NCBI GenBank assembly: GCA_035551935.1
Contig: DASZMJ010000049.1
Span: forward strand, 1 to 6,449
Length of the DNA stretch: 6,449 nucleotides
Direction: 5' to 3'
DNA from: DASZMJ01 sp035551935
GTDB lineage: Bacteria; Planctomycetota; Planctomycetia; Isosphaerales; Isosphaeraceae
The notes beneath the pieces were generated by a model. It ran no database searches. It saw nothing but the letters and a program-made list of their open reading frames with translations, and was not told where the DNA came from. Shown here piece by piece: positions 1 through 5,159 of this stretch. Numbering within the stretch: position 1 is the first letter of the stretch; every line of letters begins with the position of its first letter. The translations under genes and the position numbers were made by a program.

Positions 1-57
1 CGCGCGGACCGATCCCTTTGCAAATGAAGGGGATCGGTCCGCGCGGCGGACCCTACG
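1..57. repeat. Palindromic repeat element downstream of the protease, truncated by the window edge
   Basis: Positions 1-16 and 30-45 form a perfect 16-bp inverted repeat around a 13-nt AT-rich loop (17-29). The right half continues as a nested small hairpin: GGTCCGC (36-42), GCG, GCGGACC (46-52), then CTACG (53-57). The same right-half design recurs at 3977-3999, so the two look like members of one repeat family. The matching outer part of the left arm would lie before position 1. The element ends 6 nt from the stop codon of the minus-strand protease gene, so it could also act as a transcription end or RNA-stabilising hairpin. There is no T-tract after the stem in either direction within view, so a classical intrinsic terminator is not shown. 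Confidence 0.75.
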
Positions 58-63
58 AATCCC

Positions 64-2043
64 TCAGCCGTGACGGGCGACGTGGTGCGCCGGGTGCGGG
101 TGGTGCCGCACGCCGAGGTGCCGATAGGGCGAGCCGGCCAGGGTCGTCGCGTCGCCGTTGAGCGGCAACGGCCTCGTTCGGGTCAGCACGAGCGCGGCGG
201 GCTGCGAGACGTTCGAGGCGTCGGCGAAGAACTCGGGCGTGCCGGCCATCAAGCTCTGGATGGTCAGCAGGTCGAGGCCCGAATTCACCCAGCCGGCCAG
301 CTCGGCGGGGCTGGGGGCCATGGCGCGATGGAGCAGCTCGGCATAATAGGAATCGACCTGGTCGCCGCGGTACTCCGCCGACGCGAGGAAGTCGTCGATC
401 AGGCCGGCGCGGCCGACGGTCGGCAGGGCGCCGAGGAGGGTGTTGATGTCCGTCGGGCTCTGGATGCGGCCGAGGAAGGCGGCGTCGAGCCCCTCGACGA
501 AGCTGACGTTCGGGTTGGCCGAAGGGTAGAAGGTCGCCGACCGGGCGGCGAACTCGGGCGAGCCGGCCATCATCGCGGCGACCTGCTCGAGCGTCCCGCC
601 GGCCTGGAGCAGGCCGACGAAGCCCGCCTCGCCGACCGGGTCGGCGGCGCGGCCGAGGACGCCGATGTAGAGTCGGTCGACCTGCCGCGCCTCGGCCTCG
701 GTCGAATGGATGATCTTCGTGGCCACCCCCTCCTGGCCCAACGTCGGCAGCAAGGCCGCCCAGGAATCGAGCTCGGGCACCGACCCGGAGCGGCCGAGGA
801 AGTCGCGGTAGAGCGCCTGGATGAACAGCTCATCGGCGGTGAGGGTCGCGCCCGAACCCGAAGGGGGCGCGGGGGCCGGGCTGCCGCCGCTGGTGCTGGA
901 GCCGGTCGCCGCGCCCGAGCCCTGGCCGGTCGCGAAGGCGACGTGGAGCTGGTAGGCCCCGGTGGCGAAGACGTCGCCGGTCGCGCCGGTCACGGCGATG
1001 AGGTAGCGATGGCCGGCCTGGACCCCGTTGACCTGGGCGCCGACGTCGTCGCCGAAGGCGGCCGGGTTGGCGGCGTTGGCGAGGACGTTGCCGCTCGCGT
1101 CGAAGACCGTCACCTTCGGGCTCAACAGGCTCGACCCGCTCGCCGACGCCGCCACCTGCAACGTCGCGCCGGCGCCGGCCGGGGCGGTGACGGCGAAGTA
1201 CTCGACGTCGCCGATCGTCGCCAGGCTGACGTTGCCGAGCGTCTCCTGGCCGCCGGAGAGGCCGCCGTCGAGGCCGATCGCCGTGCTGAACGACGTCCCC
1301 TGGCCCTGCGACTGGTAGGCGTCGGCGGTCCTCGGGCCGTAGAGGGCCTGGATGCCGGCGATGTCGCCCGACGAGAGGCCGGGCCGGACCCCCTGGTAGA
1401 CCGCGTACATCACCTGCGCGGGGTCGGGCGCGTGGGCCATGCCCAGGGCGTGGCCGAACTCGTGGAGCATGACGCTGTAGAGGTCGATGCCGTTGCCGCC
1501 GCCGATCGAGTAGTTGATGGTCGTGTTGATCTCGGTGTCGCCCGCGGCGGTGTTGCCGCCCGGGGGCGGGTAGTAGGTCTGGGCGAGCGTCGTGGTGTTG
1601 CCGTTGGGGTACGCGAAGCCGCCGATCCGGATGTCGCCGAACCGCGGGTCGCCCTGCGCCTGGCCCGGCGTGTTGAACGGCAGGCCGGCGTCGGCGACCT
1701 GGACGAAATTGATGTTGGCCACCGAGGCCCAGGTCTGGAGGGCCTTGGCCAGTTGATACTCCCAGTCGACGCCGGGGAACTCGGCGGCGAAGGCGCCCTG
1801 GAGGTTGCTGGTGCCGCCGTCCCACGAGGTGCCGTCGGGGACGAAGCTGAAGGTGAGGTGGGTGGGATCGGGCCAGGAATTGCCCTCGAGCACGTAGCCG
1901 GGCCCGCTGCCGTTCGCGAGCAGTTGCCGCGTCTCCAACGCCTCGACCCGGGGCCTCGCCGCCCGCACCCGCGTCGTCGTCCTGGTCCTCGACCGCCATC
2001 CGCGATGCCACATGGGTCCCGCGCCCTCGTCAACTGGAGCCAT
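64..2043 (-). CDS. Secreted matrixin-type zinc metalloprotease with PPC-like and DUF4214-like repeats
   Basis: This is probably an extracellular, zinc-dependent endopeptidase; the substrate is unknown. The catalytic motif HEFGHALGMAH lies at residues 194-204 (ligands His194, His198, His204; catalytic Glu195), with a Met-turn candidate at Met212. This is the metzincin/matrixin (M10) pattern, and residues about 45-236 form the peptidase domain. The N-terminus carries RPRVEALETRQLL (residues 30-42) after an Arg-rich stretch, a motif common in planctomycete surface proteins; no ordinary hydrophobic signal peptide is evident. Residues about 268-370 resemble a PPC (pre-peptidase C-terminal) beta-sandwich, followed by a Gly/Ser/Pro-rich linker (371-400). 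Residues about 402-610 hold four roughly 50-residue DUF4214-like units. The tail is His-rich, with seven His in the last 18 residues. Two starts are possible. Met1 at 2043 has only a GGGGGG tract 7 nt upstream. Met11 at 2013 has GAGGG 10 nt upstream and leaves a more typical leader. It is transcribed divergently from glnA. The family call is firm; the role is inferred. Confidence 0.87.
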   Translation of the reverse strand: MAPVDEGAGPMWHRGWRSRTRTTTRVRAARPRVEALETRQLLANGSGPGYVLEGNSWPDPTHLTFSFVPDGTSWDGGTSNLQGAFAAEFPGVDWEYQLAKALQTWASVANINFVQVADAGLPFNTPGQAQGDPRFGDIRIGGFAYPNGNTTTLAQTYYPPPGGNTAAGDTEINTTINYSIGGGNGIDLYSVMLHEFGHALGMAHAPDPAQVMYAVYQGVRPGLSSGDIAGIQALYGPRTADAYQSQGQGTSFSTAIGLDGGLSGGQETLGNVSLATIGDVEYFAVTAPAGAGATLQVAASASGSSLLSPKVTVFDASGNVLANAANPAAFGDDVGAQVNGVQAGHRYLIAVTGATGDVFATGAYQLHVAFATGQGSGAATGSSTSGGSPAPAPPSGSGATLTADELFIQALYRDFLGRSGSVPELDSWAALLPTLGQEGVATKIIHSTEAEARQVDRLYIGVLGRAADPVGEAGFVGLLQAGGTLEQVAAMMAGSPEFAARSATFYPSANPNVSFVEGLDAAFLGRIQSPTDINTLLGALPTVGRAGLIDDFLASAEYRGDQVDSYYAELLHRAMAPSPAELAGWVNSGLDLLTIQSLMAGTPEFFADASNVSQPAALVLTRTRPLPLNGDATTLAGSPYRHLGVRHHPHPAHHVARHG

Positions 2044-2062
2044 TCACGGACCCCCCGGCCGG

Positions 2063-2099
2063 CGCGCGGACCGATCGGGCCGCCCGTTCGGTCGGGGCG
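2063..2099. repeat. Degenerate palindrome sharing an arm with the left-edge element
   Basis: Positions 2063-2076 (CGCGCGGACCGATC) are identical to positions 1-14. With 2077-2078 they can pair with 2084-2099 across a 5-nt loop at 13 of 16 positions. It lies 20 nt upstream of the longer protease start, so the protease gene has related inverted repeats on both sides. The CTACG flank seen in the two better copies is absent. In DNA this GC-rich, a single 14-nt match can arise by chance, so membership of the same family is only suggestive. Confidence 0.35.
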
Positions 2100-2260
2100 G
2101 ACGAACCGGTCGCGTCTCGATCCGTGAGGGGGCGCGGGGCGATCGCCGGGCGCCGACCCGCGGAGGGCCGGGCCCGCGACCACCCCCGGCCGGAGGGGGG
2201 AGGTTTCCAAGAGCCGTCGCGGCGGGCCGCCGGGCCGTCCTCGCCCCTCGACCGCCGCAC

Positions 2261-2287
2261 ATCGCAACTTTAGGTCATTTTTTCAAA
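2261..2287. promoter_or_regulatory. AT-rich island, possible promoter or regulator site
   Basis: Nineteen of 27 bases are A or T, including a run of six T at 2278-2283, in a region otherwise dominated by G and C. Its position between two divergent genes makes it the best candidate for DNA melting or protein binding. On the minus strand TTGAAA (2286 to 2281) resembles a -35 box, but the hexamer 17 nt further on (GATGTG) is a poor -10. On the plus strand no acceptable pair was found. The promoter assignment is therefore an inference from composition and position. Confidence 0.3.
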
Positions 2288-2472
2288 GCGGCTGCGAGCG
2301 AGTGGGGTTGCGCCGACCGGGGCGATCGTGCCGGCGACGAGGGCCCGCCTCGCCCCGGCGGGGCTGGCCGGCGCGGGGCGATTCGGGTAGGGTCAAGGCA
2401 TCGCGACCGCGAGCATGGCGGGGGCGGGGCCGGAGCCAGGCGGCCCGTCGCCCCCGGCGGCCCGGCACCCCG

Positions 2473-2478
2473 AAAGGA
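2473..2478 (+). promoter_or_regulatory. Ribosome binding site of glnA
   Basis: AAAGGA is the best Shine-Dalgarno match ahead of the glnA reading frame, 10 nt before the GTG at 2489. It decides the start: the frame is open far upstream, back to about 2012, but the upstream part has no glutamine synthetase similarity, and the homologous N-terminus (TPKEVLALI) begins directly after this GTG. Confidence 0.7.
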
Positions 2479-2488
2479 CTGCGCGGCG

Positions 2489-3901
2489 GTGACTCCCAAA
2501 GAGGTCTTGGCCCTGATCCGGCAGAAGGAGGTCACGACCGTCGACCTCCGCTTCATGGACTTCCCCGGCGTCTGGCAGCACTTCGCCATCCCGGCCGACG
2601 CGCTGACCGAGGAGACCTTCGAGGAAGGCATCGGCTTCGACGGCTCCAGCGTCGTCGGTTGGCGGGCGATCAACGAGGCCGACCTCCTGGTCGTGCCCCA
2701 GCCCGAGACGGCGCTGATCGACCCGTTCACGGCCAAGCCGACCTTGACGATGATCTGCAACATCCAGGACCCGATCACCCAGCAGGACTACACCCGCGAC
2801 CCCCGCAACATCGCCCGCAAGGCCGTCAACTACATGCGCACCACCGGCCTGGCCGACGACTGCCGGTTCGCGCCCGAGCTCGAGTTCTTCGTCTTCGACG
2901 ACGTCCGCTTCGACCAGCGCGGCCACGAGGCGTACTACCACGTCGACTCGGTCGAAGGCGACTGGAACCGCGGCCGGGTCGAGCGGCCCAACCTCGGCTA
3001 CAAGGCCGGCTCGGGCCTGGGGTATTTCCCCTGCCCGCCGACCGACAGCCTGGCCGACCTCCGCACCGAGATGGCCCAGTTCATGGCCGACTGCGGCGTC
3101 GCCACCACCGCGCATTACCACGAGGTCGCCACCGGCGGCCAGGCCGAGATCGACCTGGCGGCGCGCCCGCTCGTCGAGTGTGCCGACCACGTCATGCTCG
3201 CCAAGTACATCATCCGCAACGTCGCCCGCCGCGCCGGCCGGACCGCGACGTTCATGCCCAAGCCGCTCTTCGGCGACAACGGCTCGGGCATGCACACGCA
3301 CCTGACCCTCTGGAAGGGCGAGGTCCCCCTGCTCGCCGGCACCGGCTACGCGGGCCTCAGCGACCTGGGCCTCTTCGCCATCGGCGGCCTGTTGCGGCAC
3401 GCGCCGGCGCTGTCGGCATTCGCCAACCCGACGACCAACAGCTACAAGCGGCTCGTGCCCGGCTTCGAGGCGCCGACGAAGCTCGCGTATAGCCGCCGCA
3501 ACCGCTCGGCGATCATCCGCGTGCCCGTCCACAGCCCCGGCCCGCGCGAGCGCCGGATCGAGTACCGCGGCCCCGACGCCGCGGCCAACCCGTACCTCCT
3601 CTTCTCCGCGATGCTCATGGCCGCGCTCGACGGCATCCAGACGAAGGCCAACCCCGGCGACCCGCTGGATAAGGACATCTACGACCTCCAGCCCGAGGAG
3701 CTGGCCGACGTCCCCGCCACCCCGCGCACCCTCGACGCGGCCCTCGACGCCCTCCGCGCCGACCACGAGTTCCTGCTCCGCGGCGACGTCTTCACCCCCG
3801 ACGTCATCGACACCTGGATCTGGTACAAGCGCACCCACGAGGTCGAGGCCGTCCGCCTGCGGCCGCACCCGTACGAATTCGCGCTGTATTACGACGTCTA
3901 A
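2489..3901 (+). CDS. glnA: Glutamine synthetase, type I (GSI-beta)
   Basis: It catalyses ATP-dependent amidation of glutamate with ammonia to glutamine, the main entry point of ammonium into metabolism; it is cytoplasmic and normally a dodecamer. From the GTG start the protein is 470 residues, the usual GSI length. Residues about 15-97 form the beta-grasp N-domain with FDGSSVVGW (50-58); the rest is the catalytic domain. Expected active-site residues are present: Glu130 and Glu132 in FAPELEFF, Glu212 and Glu220 in HEVATGGQAE, His269 in NGSGMHTH, Arg321 and Glu327 in YKRLVPGFEAP, and Glu358 and Arg360 in RIEYRGPD. The segment at about 140-180 fits the extra insertion of the beta subgroup, and Tyr398 in KDIYDL matches the adenylylation-site tyrosine of enterobacterial GS. 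The gene is alone on its strand, divergent from the protease and convergent with lspA. No glnB, glnD, glnE or ntr gene is in view. Nothing is missing or broken. Confidence 0.97.
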   Translation: MTPKEVLALIRQKEVTTVDLRFMDFPGVWQHFAIPADALTEETFEEGIGFDGSSVVGWRAINEADLLVVPQPETALIDPFTAKPTLTMICNIQDPITQQDYTRDPRNIARKAVNYMRTTGLADDCRFAPELEFFVFDDVRFDQRGHEAYYHVDSVEGDWNRGRVERPNLGYKAGSGLGYFPCPPTDSLADLRTEMAQFMADCGVATTAHYHEVATGGQAEIDLAARPLVECADHVMLAKYIIRNVARRAGRTATFMPKPLFGDNGSGMHTHLTLWKGEVPLLAGTGYAGLSDLGLFAIGGLLRHAPALSAFANPTTNSYKRLVPGFEAPTKLAYSRRNRSAIIRVPVHSPGPRERRIEYRGPDAAANPYLLFSAMLMAALDGIQTKANPGDPLDKDIYDLQPEELADVPATPRTLDAALDALRADHEFLLRGDVFTPDVIDTWIWYKRTHEVEAVRLRPHPYEFALYYDV

Positions 3902-3929
3902 CGCGGGATCGCGTGGATCGATCGCCCTT

Positions 3930-3999
3930 CGTGGGATCCGCTCTTGCGGACCTCTTCCCCGTCCTCGAGAGGAAGAGGTCCGCAAGAGCGGACGCTACG
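3930..3999. repeat. Long palindromic repeat element between convergent glnA and lspA
   Basis: Positions 3937-3958 and 3971-3992 are perfectly complementary over 22 bp, around a 12-nt loop (3959-3970). After a 2-nt mismatch the pairing resumes for 5 bp (3930-3934 with 3995-3999, one G-T). Each arm also holds a small hairpin of its own; on the right it is GTCCGC (3978-3983), AAGA, GCGGAC (3988-3993). The right half matches the element at 36-57 at 18 of 19 positions outside the short inner loop. It begins 28 nt after the glnA stop and includes the lspA stop codon (3995-3997). It could serve as a bidirectional transcription end for the two convergent genes, but no T-tract follows on either strand. 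The repeat-family reading is better supported than a plain terminator. Confidence 0.8.
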
Positions 4000-4531
4000 G
4001 GGTCCGTTCCAGGCCCGCCATCGGCGCCGGTTCGGTCGCCGGCTCGGGCCGCAGCGCCAGTAGCATCAGGGCGATGGCCCCGACGACGAGCAGGCTGTCG
4101 GCGAGGTTGAAGATGGCCCAGTCGAAGCCGATGGCGTCGACGTGGAAGTGGACGAAGTCGCGCACGCGGCCGAGCATCAGGCGGTCGTAGCAGTTGCCGA
4201 TCGCGCCGGCCATGATCAGGGCCAGGGCGATCGTCTGCAAGCGGTCGGCCGCCGCGCCGCGGCCGAAGAGGTAGTAGCAGATGAACAGGCCGGCGACCAG
4301 CGACGCGACGGCGAAGAGGAGGCTGCTGTACTGCCAGTCGCGGCCGAGGCCCCAGAGGGCGCCGGGGTTGTAGCTGGTCCGCAGCTCGAGGACGTCGCCG
4401 ACGAGCCGGCGGCTGCCGTGGAGCCCGAGCCGGGCGAAGATCGCCGCCTTGCTCGCCAGGTCGAGCCCGGCGCCCAGGAGCGCGATCGACCAAAAGAGGA
4501 GGTGCCGACTCGCGGGGACATGCTCTCTCAT
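3995..4531 (-). CDS. lspA: Lipoprotein signal peptidase (signal peptidase II)
   Basis: This inner-membrane aspartic protease removes the signal peptide of diacylglyceryl-modified prolipoproteins, ahead of the lipid-modified cysteine. The protein is 178 residues, slightly longer than the usual 160-170. Four hydrophobic segments fit the family (about 11-32, 68-90, 98-115, 139-160). The catalytic pair is Asp116 in GNCYDR and Asp145 in FNLADS; Asp24 in DLASK and Asn55 also fit conserved positions. The usual N-x-GAAF motif reads NPGALWG here (55-61), a modest departure. A GAAGGG site (4544-4539) lies 7 nt before the ATG. It follows the DksA-like gene on the same strand after 45 nt, so the two are probably one operon transcribed from the promoter at 5061-5089. 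The hydrophilic C-terminal tail (161-178) ends at a TAG inside the palindromic element at 3930-3999, so the repeat has set its final residues. Confidence 0.96.
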   Translation of the reverse strand: MREHVPASRHLLFWSIALLGAGLDLASKAAIFARLGLHGSRRLVGDVLELRTSYNPGALWGLGRDWQYSSLLFAVASLVAGLFICYYLFGRGAAADRLQTIALALIMAGAIGNCYDRLMLGRVRDFVHFHVDAIGFDWAIFNLADSLLVVGAIALMLLALRPEPATEPAPMAGLERTP

Positions 4532-4538
4532 GGTTCGG

Positions 4539-4544
4539 CCCTTC
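4539..4544 (-). promoter_or_regulatory. Ribosome binding site of lspA
   Basis: GAAGGG on the minus strand, with a 7-nt spacer to the ATG at 4531-4529. It supports this start and separate translation initiation of lspA within the presumed two-gene transcript. Confidence 0.55.
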
Positions 4545-4565
4545 GAGGCCCGCGGGTCGGGTCGA

Positions 4566-4580
4566 GTCAGGTCAGGTCAG
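4566..4580. repeat. Three tandem GTCAG pentamers over the end of the DksA-like gene
   Basis: GTCAG occurs three times in succession (4566-4570, 4571-4575, 4576-4580). The stop codon of the DksA-like gene (4579-4577, TGA) lies in the third unit and the other two lie in the 45-nt gap before lspA. Slippage here would change the gap length or shift the last codons. It may be a chance microsatellite. Confidence 0.6.
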
Positions 4581-4978
4581 GCCGGTCGGGCGCCCCGCTC
4601 CTCGACCTTCCGGGCGCAGTCGATGCAGTGCCTCGTGTACGGGATCGCCTGGAGCCGCTGCTTGGCGATCATGCCGCCGCACTCCTCGCAGCGGCCGAAG
4701 GTCCCCGCGTCGACCCGCGCCAGGGCCCCCTGGATCTGGTCGAGCGTCTCCTGCTCGTTCTCGATCAGGCCGAGGGTGAACTCCTGATCATAATTCTCGG
4801 TGCCGACGTCGGCCATGTGAAGCGGCATGTTCGAGAGGTTCCCCGACGATTCGGGCTGGTTCCGCTTCAGGGCCTCGTCGGTCATCTGGGTGAGGTCGCC
4901 GCGGAGCCGGGCCCGGAGGCCCATGAGGGCCCGCCGGAACGACTCGATCTCCTCGTGCTTCAGCGAGACGGTGGCCAT
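4577..4978 (-). CDS. DksA/TraR-family C4 zinc-finger protein
   Basis: This is probably a small RNA-polymerase-binding regulator of the DksA/TraR superfamily, which acts through the polymerase secondary channel. It is 133 residues. Residues about 5-90 are rich in Glu, Leu, Arg and Gln and look like the helical coiled-coil part. The zinc site is Cys97, Cys100, Cys118 and Cys121 (CEEC, 17 residues, CIDC), the standard spacing. The middle motif MADVGTENYDQE (55-66) resembles the ADxGTExxxxE pattern of the YteA/YlyA-like branch more than the DxxDxA tip of E. coli DksA, so an identical ppGpp-dependent role should not be assumed. Upstream lie a sigma70-like promoter and a weak GGGGTG site 9 nt before the ATG. 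lspA follows after 45 nt on the same strand, an arrangement like ylyA-lspA in Bacillus subtilis. The superfamily is certain; the physiological role is not. Confidence 0.93.
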   Translation of the reverse strand: MATVSLKHEEIESFRRALMGLRARLRGDLTQMTDEALKRNQPESSGNLSNMPLHMADVGTENYDQEFTLGLIENEQETLDQIQGALARVDAGTFGRCEECGGMIAKQRLQAIPYTRHCIDCARKVEERGARPA

Positions 4979-5060
4979 GGATCTTCACACCCCGTAGCGT
5001 TGTCGGACGGCCCGAGAGTTGCATGGAAGCATGGCGTGCCGATCGGTTCCGGGGCGCCGG

Positions 5061-5089
5061 ATGGTAGGCCGCCGGGCGTCCCGTGTCAA
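5061..5089 (-). promoter_or_regulatory. Sigma70-like promoter for the DksA-like gene and lspA
   Basis: On the minus strand TTGACA (5089 to 5084) matches the -35 consensus perfectly. After exactly 17 nt comes TACCAT (5066 to 5061), which matches the -10 consensus at four of six positions, including the key A2 and T6. Transcription would begin near 5054, giving a leader of about 75 nt before the ATG at 4978. Its place between proA and the DksA-like gene implies that the latter is not merely read through from proA. Confidence 0.6.
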
Positions 5090-5093
5090 CCTC

Positions 5094-5136
5094 GGCCCAG
5101 GACCTCTAGCGTACAACGCCCCGGGCGTCCAGGGCC
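5094..5136 (-). terminator. Imperfect hairpin downstream of proA, possible terminator
   Basis: Positions 5094-5103 pair with 5127-5136 at nine of ten positions (one A-A mismatch) around a 23-nt loop that contains a smaller palindrome (ACGCCCCGGGCGT, 5116-5128). It starts 23 nt after the proA stop and ends 4 nt before the -35 box of the next promoter, where a transcription end would be expected. There is no T-tract, so this is a tentative call. Confidence 0.3.
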
Positions 5137-5159
5137 ACCCCTCCCCCCGTCGATTCCCG

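Larger units (their letters stand above)
2044..2488. other. Divergent intergenic region between the protease gene and glnA
   Basis: This 445-nt stretch has no protein with recognisable motifs; the frames open through it are Arg/Gly/Pro-rich, as expected from GC-rich DNA. It must hold the control regions of two divergent genes. It contains a degenerate palindrome near the protease start (2063-2099), several short G/C-rich inverted repeats (for example around 2339-2353), and one conspicuous AT-rich island (2261-2287). I could not find a convincing -35/-10 pair or a sigma54 site for glnA, nor a known riboswitch. If the AT-rich island marks the promoter, glnA would have an untranslated leader of about 200 nt. 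Confidence 0.6.

Noticed and set aside
70..2127. Long plus-strand open frame (685 codons) antisense to the protease
   Set aside because: Its product is Arg/Gly/Ala/Val-rich with no motif. The opposite strand has a complete domain series and a zinc motif, and GC-rich DNA commonly leaves antisense frames open.
2300..2395. Sigma54 (-24/-12) promoter for glnA
   Set aside because: The nearest candidates, such as TGGCCGG around 2365, lack a correctly spaced TTGC-like -12 element.
2012..2488. N-terminal extension of glnA in the same open frame
   Set aside because: The extra 159 residues are Arg/Pro/Gly-rich and unlike any glutamine synthetase. The GTG at 2489 has a ribosome site and starts the conserved N-terminus.
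2044..2488. Riboswitch or structured leader RNA ahead of glnA
   Set aside because: Only short GC-rich stems expected from composition were seen; no known riboswitch core or glutamine-aptamer-like motif was recognisable.
2393..3985. Long minus-strand open frame (530 codons) antisense to glnA
   Set aside because: glnA has every catalytic motif on the plus strand; this frame is low-complexity and runs through the palindromic element.
3937..3992. Classical intrinsic terminator for glnA and lspA
   Set aside because: The stem is strong but no T-run follows on either strand, and the shared design with 1-57 fits a repeat element better. A terminator function remains possible.
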